Notes: generated from the letters alone by a model not told the origin. 64,000 bases of DNA from an uncultured Myxococcales bacterium (GCA_903895725.1 CAITUV010000038.1:62001-126000), one strand, 5' to 3'; counted from the first letter of the stretch, positions 16,858-26,536 are shown. Translations and numbers: made by a program.

Positions 16858-17874
16858 ATGCAGGTGTACCGAGTCCGTTCCGTGCTGCTGGCCGTTCTGC
16901 CGCTCGTCCTGGCCTGTGGTGGAGGGGGGAGCGACCCCGCTCCCGAGGAGGATACTTCGACCACGCAGGATGCCCCGCCGTTCGAGCTCGTCCCGCTCGA
17001 GGGGGAGGCCGCCCCGCCCGCCGAAACCGTCCGCCTCGTGTTCGTCCATCACTCCACGGGCGAGAACTGGCTCAACGACGAGAACGGCAAGCTGGGCCTG
17101 GCGCTGCGTGAGAACAACTACTTCGTAAGCGACACCAACTACGGTTGGGGGCCCAACGCCATCGGCGATACCACCGACCTCGGCCATTGGTACAACTGGT
17201 TCCGCGGACCCGATTCCGAGACGATCCTCCAGGCCCTATACTCCGAGGCGGGCCAGAACTGCTCGTACTCCCGCCTCGACGAGGCTCCCGACGGCGAGAA
17301 CGAGGTCGTCCTGTTCAAGTCCTGCTTCCCGAACTCCGCTCTCCAGGGAGATTCCGACGACCCGGTCCCCGCGATTGCGGACAACCCGCTCAAGGGGGAA
17401 TCGGCCGATTCCGAGTTCCACACCGTGGCCAATGCCAAGGGCATCTACGTCGACCTGCTCGAGTATTTCGCAACGCGGCCGGACAAGCTGTTCGTCGTGA
17501 TCACGGCCCCTCCCCTGTCCGATGGAACGTTTGCGTGGAACGCCCGGGTCTTCAACGACTGGCTCGTCAACGACTGGCTCAAGGACTACACCGTCGGCAA
17601 CGTGTTCGTATTCGACTTCTATAACGTGCTCACGACCAACGGCGGCAGCGCGGAAGTCAACGACCTCGGCAAGGAGACCGGCAACCACCACCGATTCGTG
17701 GACGGTCAGGTCGAGCATCTGACTCAGGGCGACGACGACGACGATCCCAACGTCTCCGAGTACGCGTCCGGAGATGGGGACGACCACCCCAGCCAGGCCG
17801 GCAACCTCAAGGCCACGGGGGAGTTCATTCCGCTCCTGAACCTTGCCTACAACCAGTGGAAAGCGGGGAGGTGA
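16858..17874 (+). CDS. Exported lipoprotein with SGNH-hydrolase-like motifs
   Basis: The 338-residue protein has a lipoprotein signal (lipobox VLAC, lipid-modified C20), then a Pro/Glu/Ala-rich linker (to about residue 55), and a globular domain of about 270 residues. [11 protein letters not shown] (about 62-72) stands where SGNH enzymes keep their nucleophile strand, and DDHPSQAGN near the C-terminus (about 308-316) matches the Asp-x-x-His catalytic block of that superfamily. This makes an esterase or acetylhydrolase role plausible but unproven. [11 protein letters not shown] may form another active-site loop. An acidic DDDDD stretch precedes the DxxH block. The next gene starts 9 bp after the stop, so the two are probably co-transcribed. 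Alternative: a non-enzymatic secreted protein of the same fold. Confidence 0.6.
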   Translation: MQVYRVRSVLLAVLPLVLACGGGGSDPAPEEDTSTTQDAPPFELVPLEGEAAPPAETVRLVFVHHSTGENWLNDENGKLGLALRENNYFVSDTNYGWGPNAIGDTTDLGHWYNWFRGPDSETILQALYSEAGQNCSYSRLDEAPDGENEVVLFKSCFPNSALQGDSDDPVPAIADNPLKGESADSEFHTVANAKGIYVDLLEYFATRPDKLFVVITAPPLSDGTFAWNARVFNDWLVNDWLKDYTVGNVFVFDFYNVLTTNGGSAEVNDLGKETGNHHRFVDGQVEHLTQGDDDDDPNVSEYASGDGDDHPSQAGNLKATGEFIPLLNLAYNQWKAGR

Positions 17875-17882
17875 TCCCCACC

Positions 17883-19715
17883 ATGCGAGGCATTCTCCAG
17901 ACATCGGCCATGTTGTCCGTCGGCCTGGTCCTGCTGCTGACGACCGGCAGCCGTGCCCCCGCAGCGCCGGGCTGCCCGGGAGTGGACGGAATGACGCGGG
18001 CGACCCCACCCCCACCACCGCCTCCCCCGCCTGACGACACGCCCGGACCGAACGCGGACACGGCCCTGGTCGGATGCACGCTGTGGGACGGTACCGGAGC
18101 GCCGGAGCTGGCCGACGCAGCCATTCTCGTGGACCAGGGGAAGATCACCTGGGTCGGCCCCAGGTCGCAGGCCCGCATTCCCCCTGCCGCCAAGGTCGTC
18201 GACCTGGCCGGCACCTGGGTGATGCCCGGCCTGGTGGACGCTCACGTGCACTTCTTCCAGTCCGCGGGACTGTACACGAGACCCGACATCATCGACCTCA
18301 CGTCCGTGACGCCCTACGAGGAAGAGCTTGCCGGCATCCGGCAGGCTCTCCGGGACACGTTCCGCCGCTACCTGGCTTCCGGAGTGACTGCGGTAGTCGA
18401 CATGGGGGGCCCGTTCTGGAACTTCGACGTTCGGGAGACGGCCCGCCAGGATCCGCTGGCCCCCCGGGTTGCCGTAGCCGGTCCGCTGATCTCCACCGTG
18501 GCCCGCCCCCAGCTCGACCTCGGCGATCCTCCCATCATCCGGGCCGACTCGGCAGAGCACGCTCGGACACTGGTCGAGAAGCAGCTCGAGCGCAAGCCGG
18601 ACCTGACCAAGATCTGGTTCGTGATGACTCCGGACCGCCCGCCCGAAGACGGGGCCGCCATCGTCGCGGAGGTGGCCCGGGTCAGCCATGCCGCCGGGGT
18701 CCGACTGGCCGTCCACGCTACCGAGCTCGAAACCGCACGCCAGGCCGTTCTCAGCGGGGCCGACATTCTCGTCCACAGCATCCAGGACGTGCCCGTCGAC
18801 GCTGAATTCCTGGCGCTGGTCAAGGAGCGCAACGTCCTGCTCATTCCGAATCTCGTGGTCCTGGAAGGGTATTCCGAGGTTCTCGGCAGGAAGGTCGACC
18901 TGCTGCCCGAGGAGCACCGCTGGGGATCTCCAGCCGTCATCGCCACCTGGGGAGAATTGCCCCTTCCGGATGCCGGCGAGGTGGCCTCACAGGCCGCTTC
19001 GAGGGCCGCCGTTTTCGCTTCGAGGATGGCCGTGGCCCGCTCCAATCTGCCGCCGATGCACCAGGCGGGGCTCCCCCTTGCCGCAGGTACCGACGCAGGC
19101 AACATCGGTACGCTTCCTGGGCCCTCCATCCACCGGGAGCTCCAGCTCATGGCCGAGGCAGGCCTCCCGACCGTCGAGGTTCTCAAGGCCGCAACCAGCG
19201 GCGCAGCCCGGATCTTCTCCCCCACCCCCGAATTCGGGACCGTGGCCCCGGGAATGCTGGCCGACCTTCTCGTGCTCGAGGCCGATCCGCTGGCCGACAT
19301 CCGCAACGTGGGCCGGATCCGCTTCGTCGTCCGCAACGGCGTCCTGAATGCCCCTCGCGACCTCGTGCTCCCCTCACCCGAGTCCGTCGTACAGGACCAG
19401 GTCGATGCCTACAACGCCCGTGATCCGCAGCGGTTTGCCTCACTCTTTGCCGAGGACGCCGAGCTGCTCCGTCATCCGTCGGGCGAGGTCCTCGCCAGGG
19501 GCCGAGAGGCCATCCGCTCCACGTACGCCGAAGTTTTCGCCCAAAGCCCTGAGCTTCATTGCCGCATCCTGAATCGCACGGTCGAAGGGCGATTCGTAAT
19601 CGACCAGGAACTGGTCGCCGGACTCCGCAGGAAGCCCGCGGTCCGCGCCGTGGCGGTGTACGAGGTCGAGGCGGGCCTCATCCGCAGATGCTGGCTGATG
19701 AAAGGACAGCAGTGA
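17883..19715 (+). CDS. Exported amidohydrolase with C-terminal NTF2-like domain
   Basis: The 610-residue protein has an N-terminal signal sequence with a nearby cysteine (PAAPGC), a nine-residue proline run (42-50), and a metal-dependent amidohydrolase domain (about 60-480). The zinc motif HxH is DAHVHFF (H121, H123); HATE, HSIQD and AAGTDAGN supply the later metal ligands and the catalytic aspartate. The closest layout is that of imidazolonepropionase/prolidase-like amidohydrolases. A second domain (about 490-610: VVQDQVDAYNARDPQRFASLFAEDAEL) is an NTF2/SnoaL-like fold, a combination I do not know as standard. The ATG at 17883 has GGAGGTGAT at 8 nt. It follows the SGNH-like gene by 9 bp. The substrate is unknown; a cyclic amide or dipeptide would fit the family. 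Confidence 0.8.
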   Translation: MRGILQTSAMLSVGLVLLLTTGSRAPAAPGCPGVDGMTRATPPPPPPPPPDDTPGPNADTALVGCTLWDGTGAPELADAAILVDQGKITWVGPRSQARIPPAAKVVDLAGTWVMPGLVDAHVHFFQSAGLYTRPDIIDLTSVTPYEEELAGIRQALRDTFRRYLASGVTAVVDMGGPFWNFDVRETARQDPLAPRVAVAGPLISTVARPQLDLGDPPIIRADSAEHARTLVEKQLERKPDLTKIWFVMTPDRPPEDGAAIVAEVARVSHAAGVRLAVHATELETARQAVLSGADILVHSIQDVPVDAEFLALVKERNVLLIPNLVVLEGYSEVLGRKVDLLPEEHRWGSPAVIATWGELPLPDAGEVASQAASRAAVFASRMAVARSNLPPMHQAGLPLAAGTDAGNIGTLPGPSIHRELQLMAEAGLPTVEVLKAATSGAARIFSPTPEFGTVAPGMLADLLVLEADPLADIRNVGRIRFVVRNGVLNAPRDLVLPSPESVVQDQVDAYNARDPQRFASLFAEDAELLRHPSGEVLARGREAIRSTYAEVFAQSPELHCRILNRTVEGRFVIDQELVAGLRRKPAVRAVAVYEVEAGLIRRCWLMKGQQ

Positions 19716-19725
19716 GCAGTACCTA

Positions 19726-19754
19726 TTGCCCTCCCCTCTGGATTTGACTAGTCT
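19726..19754 (+). promoter_or_regulatory. Weak candidate promoter of the clostripain-like gene
   Basis: TTGCCC and TAGTCT are spaced by 17 bp, upstream of the TTG start at 19797. Both boxes are imperfect. The position in the 81-bp gap is its main support. Confidence 0.22.
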
Positions 19755-19796
19755 GTGCCGTCCGGATCCTGGCGGCATTCCGGACGGGAGGTCCGC

Positions 19797-22379
19797 TTGA
19801 ACAAGCTCACCCTGCTGGCTGTCGGTTGCCTGCTCCTCGTTTGCGTCCCCTCCTGCGCTGGTTCTTCCGGCGCATCCGCGGAAGATGCGCTTTCCTCTGC
19901 CGACGACCTGTCTGCGGACGCACCAGGCACCCCCGAAACCGTCGACGTCTGCGTCCCGCAGTGCGATGGAAAGGAGTGCGGCGACGACGGCTGCGGTGGG
20001 ACCTGCGGGAGCTGCTACTCGTTTGGAGGGTCTCTGGCCCCGGAGCTTTGCCTGGAGGACGGAACCTGCTGCCAGCAGCTGTGCGACGGGCGCAACTGTG
20101 GCGGAGACGGCTGCGGAGGAGTGTGCGGCACCTGCGAGCAGTGGGACGAGTGCACCGAGGGGGTCTGCACCCGGGTCCCGGGCTGGACCGTCCTGTTCTG
20201 GGCGATGGGGGACAACGACCTCGAGGGCTCCATGCTCGGCCAGGTCAACCAGCTCATGACGGTCGGCTCCAACGAGAACCTCAAGCTGGTCATGCAGATC
20301 GACTACGCCAAGGGGACGTCCGGGCGGCCCAGCAACTTCTCGGGGCAGGACCTGACCGCGGGGCAGCGCCTGCTCATCCAGGACGGCAAGGTGGAAGTTC
20401 TCGAAGAGCTTCCGGAGTTCGACTCATCCAGCCCGGCGGAGCTGGCCAAGTTCCTCGAATGGGGCATCAAGACCTTCCCGGCCCGCCACTACGCACTGGT
20501 CCTGGACGACCACGGAAGCGGCTACCAGGGGCTGGGCGTCGACTCGTCCTCCGACGGCTGGATGGAGCTCCCCGAGCTCTCCCAAGGCCTGGCTCAGGGG
20601 CTGGCCGGTGCCGGGCTGGAGAAGCTCGACTTCCTGTTCTTCTACGCCTGCCTGATGGGCAACTACGAAGTGGCCCATGCCATACAGCCCTGTGCCAGAT
20701 ACATGGTGGCGTCCGAGGAGATCGCCATTGGTGCCAGCTTCCGCATCGACCGTCTGCAGCTGGCCCACGACGACCCTGCCGTGGATGCGGAGACGCTCGC
20801 CCTGGCCATCATGGAGGACTACGTCCCGACCTGGGCCGGTGCATTCCCCAAGGTGACCGTATCGCTGACCGACCTGGAGGCCGCCCCAGCCTTCGAAGAG
20901 GCGCTCTCGAAGCTGCTCGAAACGCTTCAGTCCGACCTTTCGGGCATCGTCGGGGACATCATGATTTCCCGGTCCAAGGCGGAGAAGTTCGCTTCCATGC
21001 CGATGGAGTGGATGTCCATGCACCTCGTGGACCTGGGCGGGTTGCTCCAGGGCCTCGAGCAGTTGCGGCCCGACCTGTCCGAATCCCTTGCAGACACCCT
21101 GGCCGCCTATGATGCCATGATCGTGGCATCGTACTCGGGACCGGGGCACCCCGAAGCCACCGGACTGTCGGCCTTCTTCCCGCCCAGTCTCGAGTTCTAC
21201 AACCGGATCAACGAGTGGCAGGGGACCACCCCGGGCCAGGAGTACGAGGCCATCTCGCCGCCCGCTGCCTGGTTCGACTTCCTCATGGCCGTGCTCCAGG
21301 CCGTCACCATCGACGCCATGGGGCCGACCTTTGCCTGCGCCACCGAGGAGGATCCCAACCCCGTCTGCCAGAACAAGAACTGGGTGGTCGAGGGGATCGA
21401 CCAGATCGCGTTCTCCTATCCCCTGGAGACCGCCAACCTGGACGACAGCTTTAAGGCCTGGTTCATGTTCGCCGAGTACCCCACGATGTCCTCCTCGGCC
21501 AGCATCGACTTCTACACGCAGTTCCCGGCAGCAATCGATCCGGAGACCGGAATCGTCTCCGGTGTCTTTGACTATCGCCGCCTGCAGATGACCCAGGGGG
21601 ACAAGAAATCCAACGCCTACTGGACCCTCGAGACGGATGGCGGCGCAACCGTCCTCACCGTCCCGTTCATCTACTTCGCACCGGGCGCGGATGCGCTCGA
21701 GATGGGGGAGTGGAAGACCCAGGTCGATCCCGACGACTGGTCCGTCCTGGACTCCGCATTCTTCCGCCGCACCCCGGAGGGAACGCTCGAGGAGCTCGTC
21801 CCCGCCGAAGGCAGCGAGATTTACCCCGCAGTCCACCGCCTGGACATGGAGTGGTACACGTACGGGTGGGAACCCCTCTACACCGCGTTCGACCCGTCCG
21901 AGCCGATCCAGGTCTCGTTCGTCGACATCGAGGCATGCCAGGTCTACATGTACGCGCTCTACGTCGAAGACGAGTTCGGTCGCAACGACATCATCGCGGC
22001 CACCCGGTGCAAGGCGAACGGAGAGCCTTCGTTCTCGGTCACCGTTCAGGTGGACGGGCAAGGCCCATGGGACGAAGACGGCCTCCCCGACTTCGCCGCC
22101 ACGCTGACATCGGATGACGGGAATCACACCTGGGATGCGGTGCCCGACAGTGCATCGGCCACGTTCGAAACCTCCGTTCCCAAGGTCAAGAACATCCAGT
22201 TCGACCTCGAAGTGTTCGAGGTCGACGACGGCTCTCAGCAGCCGGTCCTCGACAAGAATGCCACGAAGTACTTCGGCCAGGCCGAGGCCATGTGCACCCG
22301 GGTGAAGACCTGGAACCAGGGCCCCCAGCCGACCGACCTCCAGTACAACGTCACTCTCACTGTGAGCAAGTGCCAGTAG
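19797..22379 (+). CDS. Clostripain-family (C11) cysteine peptidase lipoprotein
   Basis: The 860-residue protein starts at a TTG preceded by GGAGGTCCGC, which gives a good lipoprotein signal (VPSCAG). Two copies of a Cys-rich knot follow (about 43-60 and 80-105: CxPQCxGKxCGxDGCGGxCGxC and a close variant). The peptidase domain carries VLFWAMGDNDLEG, the catalytic His239 in VLDDHGSGYQG and Cys285 in FFYACLMGNYEVA, as in clostripain and gingipain-like enzymes that cut after Arg or Lys. The remaining 350 residues form beta-rich C-terminal modules with no clear family. The protein should act outside the cell while tethered to a membrane. An internal maturation site cannot be placed. A longer GTG start at 19755 would add a leader that spoils the signal peptide. 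Confidence 0.85.
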   Translation: MNKLTLLAVGCLLLVCVPSCAGSSGASAEDALSSADDLSADAPGTPETVDVCVPQCDGKECGDDGCGGTCGSCYSFGGSLAPELCLEDGTCCQQLCDGRNCGGDGCGGVCGTCEQWDECTEGVCTRVPGWTVLFWAMGDNDLEGSMLGQVNQLMTVGSNENLKLVMQIDYAKGTSGRPSNFSGQDLTAGQRLLIQDGKVEVLEELPEFDSSSPAELAKFLEWGIKTFPARHYALVLDDHGSGYQGLGVDSSSDGWMELPELSQGLAQGLAGAGLEKLDFLFFYACLMGNYEVAHAIQPCARYMVASEEIAIGASFRIDRLQLAHDDPAVDAETLALAIMEDYVPTWAGAFPKVTVSLTDLEAAPAFEEALSKLLETLQSDLSGIVGDIMISRSKAEKFASMPMEWMSMHLVDLGGLLQGLEQLRPDLSESLADTLAAYDAMIVASYSGPGHPEATGLSAFFPPSLEFYNRINEWQGTTPGQEYEAISPPAAWFDFLMAVLQAVTIDAMGPTFACATEEDPNPVCQNKNWVVEGIDQIAFSYPLETANLDDSFKAWFMFAEYPTMSSSASIDFYTQFPAAIDPETGIVSGVFDYRRLQMTQGDKKSNAYWTLETDGGATVLTVPFIYFAPGADALEMGEWKTQVDPDDWSVLDSAFFRRTPEGTLEELVPAEGSEIYPAVHRLDMEWYTYGWEPLYTAFDPSEPIQVSFVDIEACQVYMYALYVEDEFGRNDIIAATRCKANGEPSFSVTVQVDGQGPWDEDGLPDFAATLTSDDGNHTWDAVPDSASATFETSVPKVKNIQFDLEVFEVDDGSQQPVLDKNATKYFGQAEAMCTRVKTWNQGPQPTDLQYNVTLTVSKCQ

Positions 22380-22398
22380 CGCCCTGCGTGGGGACGCA

Positions 22399-23790
22399 CT
22401 ATCGGGACTGAGCGAAACGCCGACAGATCCGGTATGCGAGAAGGAGCAGGACGAATCCAAGCCAGCCCGACGGGGCGGCCGAAGATGCGCCGGCCGAGCA
22501 CCCTCCCTTCGAGGGGACCGAGTCCGGGCCATCCGTTGACGACTCGGAGGCCGGACCGTCGAGGAGCTGACCGTCCGCCGCGCCCGGGGGAAGGTCCGCA
22601 GGCAGGGCGTCAGAATCGGCCTCGGGAGAGCATCCCATGTCGTCCACGGCGACGAGGTCGTCACCCGCCCCATCGGGTGCGTCGGTATCCGGCTGCGCCT
22701 CCGGCTGAACGACTGGAGGAACGCACTCCAGCGAGTCCGGGTACAGGGCCAGCACGGCCTTGACATAGTCGGGGAGCCCCTGGATGGTCGAGAGGCTCTT
22801 GTCGATGAGCGCAGCGTTCGCCTCTTTCGTGTACGGCACGAATGCGGAGCGGGCGTCGCCGGCCTCAGAATGGTCGATGTCCAGGATCCACCGCCCCGAG
22901 TCGCACCCCGGATTGAACTGGTCCAACCGGATCACCTTCCTGGCCGGGCTGGTGTAAGTCCGGAAGTGGATGGTCCGCTCCTCGAGGTCATACACGATGT
23001 TCCACTGGCTGAAGTCCCCCTGCGACACGCTGTCCAGGATCGAGAAGGCAGCGGTCGGTATCTCCCCGTCCGCCGTCTCGACGGACAGCGAGGATGCCCT
23101 CACGAATCGGTCGAGCGAGCTGGTGGTCTGAGGGATCGCGAGGTCGCCGCCGAACCCCACGAACTGGCCGAGGTACTCCACGCTGTCGGCGTACGTGCTG
23201 TTCGTGAGCGTCGCAGCCGGCATCGAATCTTTGGTCGCCACGACCATCTGCCCACCGAGGAACTCGAACGAGGCGCAGATGCCCGTCGAGTCACAGGCGA
23301 GGTAGTGGACCTTGGCATGAACCGGGCTGATGCGAATCAGGGCCGCCCCTTCGATCATCTCGTCCACGGAGCCGAAGTTGTCCAGGCAGTACTGGATGAA
23401 CTGGAGCTCGTTGACGGCCGGCCGATCATCGGATGGAGGATACTGCGTCTGCCCCAGGATCATCAGCTCGATGGCCAGCCCGGCGTCGTTGAGACCGCCG
23501 TTCGGCATCTCGCAGCCGTACTGGTCGAAGGTGATGCTGGCATGCTGCGACGTCCACGTAGCGGGCGTGTCCTGGCCCCCCAGCGTCAGGGCGATCTTCT
23601 CGAGCCCGATCGGATTGAACACGACCAGGGCCCAGCCGATGTCCCAGTCGTAGCTCTTGCCCATGATGAACCGCCCCTCGACTCCGGTGCGGAACCCCGT
23701 GCAGGCCGTCGCATCCGAGGGGCCGGCATGTGTTGCCAGCGCTGTGAGGAAGGGAACCAGATACGCAATGGCCTTGGGTGAGTGCCTCAT
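22399..23790 (-). CDS. Secreted linear amide hydrolase (choloylglycine/penicillin V acylase family) with C-terminal anchor
   Basis: The 463-residue Ntn-hydrolase has a signal peptide ending just before Cys30 (SDATA/CTGFR). Signal removal would expose that cysteine as the N-terminal nucleophile, as in bile-salt hydrolases and penicillin V acylases. Supporting motifs are GRFIMGKSYDWD, NDAGLAIELMILGQTQYP and LTNSTYADS. The last 75 residues are different: an acidic Asp/Ala/Pro linker, then GGCSAG, a hydrophobic segment (WLGFVLLLLAY) and a basic end (RICRRF). This resembles a MYXO-CTERM-type sorting signal, so the enzyme is probably surface-anchored. The initiator ATG at 23790 has no strong ribosome site, but it lies 10 nt after the upstream stop, so coupling is likely. 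Substrate candidates are N-acyl amides such as acyl-homoserine lactones, penicillin V or bile salts; none can be chosen from sequence. Confidence 0.82.
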   Translation of the reverse strand: MRHSPKAIAYLVPFLTALATHAGPSDATACTGFRTGVEGRFIMGKSYDWDIGWALVVFNPIGLEKIALTLGGQDTPATWTSQHASITFDQYGCEMPNGGLNDAGLAIELMILGQTQYPPSDDRPAVNELQFIQYCLDNFGSVDEMIEGAALIRISPVHAKVHYLACDSTGICASFEFLGGQMVVATKDSMPAATLTNSTYADSVEYLGQFVGFGGDLAIPQTTSSLDRFVRASSLSVETADGEIPTAAFSILDSVSQGDFSQWNIVYDLEERTIHFRTYTSPARKVIRLDQFNPGCDSGRWILDIDHSEAGDARSAFVPYTKEANAALIDKSLSTIQGLPDYVKAVLALYPDSLECVPPVVQPEAQPDTDAPDGAGDDLVAVDDMGCSPEADSDALPADLPPGAADGQLLDGPASESSTDGPDSVPSKGGCSAGASSAAPSGWLGFVLLLLAYRICRRFAQSR

Positions 23791-23800
23791 GGGAGGGACT

Positions 23801-26536
23801 CTACCTGGACACGCCTCCCCCCGCAAGGGAGTACTCCACGTGGAGTCTCGGAGCATCCTTGGGTGCACCGTCGTATGCGAGCGCCACCCGGCTTCCGGTC
23901 CCGGTGATGATCACGGACAGCGCGTTCCCGTTCTGCCAGCCCGGGCGGTCGACCACTTCCTGGACCAGGGCCGAGATATCCGGCGTCCTCTGGGTTCCGT
24001 TCGCCTCCCCCACGACGGTCCAGGGGGACGGAACCCAGGAAACCGACGCGTTGGTCCTGGACCGCACCGAGACATTGTAGGCCGCTGTGGTGAACAGGGC
24101 CGAGCTGTCCGCCCGTTCGGCCCGGACCACCAGGGAGGTCGCCCCGGATGACGTTTCGTCGGTCTTGAATTGGACATAGGCCTTGGTGATTGCCGCTCCG
24201 GGGGGAATCTGCAGGCCGGCAAACCGCAAGCCGACGGTCTGGTTGCCCGCGTTGTTGTAGGAATCGTACACCAGCTCGAGGTCGCTGCTGTCCAGGTACA
24301 CCGTGCCGCTCTGGGCCTCCTCCGCATCCCCTGCCGAGGCAGCAACCGTGACTTCGACAACGGTGACCGACGCCCCCTGGACGGAGACCGACACGTCGTC
24401 GCTGGCCGTCGCGAGTGAATCGCTGGCGGTCAGCCTCAGCACGTAGCTTCCGGCCGCCGAGAACGTCGCCTGGGTCGAGGCCGCGTGCGCATCCTGGAAC
24501 GATACCGTGCCCGGCCCGCTCACCTTGCTCCACGTGAGGGTCACCGCAGCCGGCGGGTTCGGGAGGCCGTCATCCGCCACCGCCCCGGCCAACGCCACCG
24601 TGTTTGCAGGGAGCAGCGTGCTCTTGTCCGGTCCCGCGCTGACCATCGGTGCCTGGTTGGCCGGCGTTCCCAGGACGTATTCCACGTGGAGCAGCGGAGC
24701 CTGTTTCTTGGAGCCTTCGTACGCCACCGCAATCCGCTGCTGGCTGCCGGTCACGATGATCGCGAGTGCGTTGCCGCTCTTCCATCCGGGGCGGCTCACA
24801 ACCTCCTGCACGAGCGCCGCGATGTTCGGCGTGCGCTGGTCGACTCCGGCGGCACCGACCACGGACCATGGAGCGGGAGACCAGGAGACAGCGGCCCCGG
24901 TCATCGCCCGGGACGAGATGCTCTTCTTGGCAGTTGTAAACACCGTCGCACTGTCAGCCGCCTGCGCCCTCAGCAACAGCGTGAGCGCCATGGAGGTCAC
25001 TTCGTCCACCGTGAACTGAAGGTAGGCATTCGTGATCGTCGCCCCGGCTGGCACCGCCAGCGCTGCAAAGCGAATCCCCACCACCTGGTTACCCGCGGAC
25101 TTGTAGGAATCGTAGACCAGCTCGAGGTCGCTGCTGTCCAGCACCACGGTCCCCGCGGCCGCCTCCTCGGCATCCCCGTTGGCCGCACTCACCGCCACCT
25201 CGACCGCGACCGCGGTTGACGGCTTCACGATGACCGTCACGGAATCCGAGGTCTGCAACACCCCGTCCGTTGCCGTCAGTCCCAGCACGTACGTCCCCGC
25301 CTGAGGGAACGTAACCCCCGTGTCGACGGACGACGCGCTCTGGAACACGACGGCCGCTGGTCCAGAGACCAGCTTCCAGGATGACGTGACCTTGCCCGGC
25401 GGTACCGGCAGGCCGTCGTCCGTCACGGTCCCGTCCAGGAGCACGCTGCTGCTGGGCCACGTGACGGTCAAGTCGATGCCGGCATCGACCGCAGGAGCCT
25501 GGTTGATGACCGCCCCGGGGGTGAGCACGATGTGCCCGCCATTGGGAATCGCGTGGTAGTAAACGACAAACTCCGCACCCTCGAGCACCGGAAGCACCGA
25601 CTGCCCGGTTCCTCCCTGCCACACCTGGATCCCCGACCAGGACGCGGGTACCGTGCTGCGCAGCGTCAGCGGGACGTCATAGATCGTGCCGTCCAGGAGG
25701 GCGGCAAGGCTCAGCGTGATGGAAGTGGGCGTCTCGCTCACGACGGAGAGGCTCGAGGCCATCCGCTCCTGCATGTACCGGACCACCGTCCCCATCGTCT
25801 CCACCCACACGTCCCGGACCAGCAGCTCGTCCAGGAAATCCTCCAGCAGAGCGGCACTCTCCGGCGTCTCCAGGGCGTGCACGTGGGGTATGAACCACCC
25901 GCCATTCAGCTCAGCATCGTCCAGGTACCCGGTCAGCTTGGGCAGCGTGGTCAGCCCCGGGTAGTCGAACGAGAAGCTCCCCAACCCATAGAAATCCACC
26001 GCGGTGTAGTCCCCGTGCACGTCCTCCGGATAGAGGTTGAGGTAGCCGTGAGACCAGACGTCCCGGGCCGCGATGTAGACCATCTGCGTAGCGGCATCCA
26101 CGACATCATCGTGCTCGCCGAACGGGTACGCCAGCGTCAGGCACTCCTGCCCGGAGATGCTCACGTCGACGGCGGCCTTCGAGGCCGACAGCTCTTCCTC
26201 CAGCTCAGCCGGGGTGAGGAGCGGCAGGTGTGCGTGGGTCACCGTGTGACTCCCGATCTCATGTCCCTGCGAGGCCGCCGTCTGCCAGGACTGCCAATAG
26301 CCGCTCCACTCGTTCCAGCCGTCCCCGGTCAGGACGAAGAAGCTCCCCTTCAACCCGCGGGCGTTGAGCATCGGCACCCCGACCGAGACCTGGGTGTACA
26401 GGCCGTCGTCGAACGTCACCGACACCGCGGCGGCGTGGTTGTCCTGCCAGCGCATGATCTGGTGCGACGCCACCGCCCCCGACGGCTGTGCGAAGACCAG
26501 AAGACTCAGGATGATGCATCTTGCCGCTGTTCTCAT
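23801..26536 (-). CDS. Secreted polysaccharide deacetylase with Ig/PKD-like and duplicated beta-sandwich modules
   Basis: The 911-residue protein has a signal peptide (to about residue 24) and a NodB deacetylase domain (about 35-290: VTFDDGLY with D43/D44, HEIGSHTVTHAHL with H97 and H101, LAYPFGEHD). Two PKD/REJ-like modules follow, each marked by VDAGIDLTVT or VSAGPDKSTL and DDGLPxPP. After each module comes a copy of a domain of about 155 residues with the near-identical core GDAEEAxxGTVxLDSSDLEL, then VGxRFAxLxxPxGATI and QRTPxIxALVQEVVxRPGW. The second domain resembles DNRLRE/CBM96-type carbohydrate-binding sandwiches. The tandem Ig-plus-sandwich unit has clearly been duplicated within the gene. 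ATG 26536 follows GGGGGGCCC. The stop is 10 nt before the amide hydrolase start, so the two genes form an operon. Role: modification of an acetylated polysaccharide outside the cell. Confidence 0.85.
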   Translation of the reverse strand: MRTAARCIILSLLVFAQPSGAVASHQIMRWQDNHAAAVSVTFDDGLYTQVSVGVPMLNARGLKGSFFVLTGDGWNEWSGYWQSWQTAASQGHEIGSHTVTHAHLPLLTPAELEEELSASKAAVDVSISGQECLTLAYPFGEHDDVVDAATQMVYIAARDVWSHGYLNLYPEDVHGDYTAVDFYGLGSFSFDYPGLTTLPKLTGYLDDAELNGGWFIPHVHALETPESAALLEDFLDELLVRDVWVETMGTVVRYMQERMASSLSVVSETPTSITLSLAALLDGTIYDVPLTLRSTVPASWSGIQVWQGGTGQSVLPVLEGAEFVVYYHAIPNGGHIVLTPGAVINQAPAVDAGIDLTVTWPSSSVLLDGTVTDDGLPVPPGKVTSSWKLVSGPAAVVFQSASSVDTGVTFPQAGTYVLGLTATDGVLQTSDSVTVIVKPSTAVAVEVAVSAANGDAEEAAAGTVVLDSSDLELVYDSYKSAGNQVVGIRFAALAVPAGATITNAYLQFTVDEVTSMALTLLLRAQAADSATVFTTAKKSISSRAMTGAAVSWSPAPWSVVGAAGVDQRTPNIAALVQEVVSRPGWKSGNALAIIVTGSQQRIAVAYEGSKKQAPLLHVEYVLGTPANQAPMVSAGPDKSTLLPANTVALAGAVADDGLPNPPAAVTLTWSKVSGPGTVSFQDAHAASTQATFSAAGSYVLRLTASDSLATASDDVSVSVQGASVTVVEVTVAASAGDAEEAQSGTVYLDSSDLELVYDSYNNAGNQTVGLRFAGLQIPPGAAITKAYVQFKTDETSSGATSLVVRAERADSSALFTTAAYNVSVRSRTNASVSWVPSPWTVVGEANGTQRTPDISALVQEVVDRPGWQNGNALSVIITGTGSRVALAYDGAPKDAPRLHVEYSLAGGGVSR

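Noticed and set aside
22385..22398. Terminator hairpin after the clostripain-like gene
   Set aside because: TGCGTGGGGACGCA can form only a 5-bp stem and has no T-run on either strand, so it is too weak to call.
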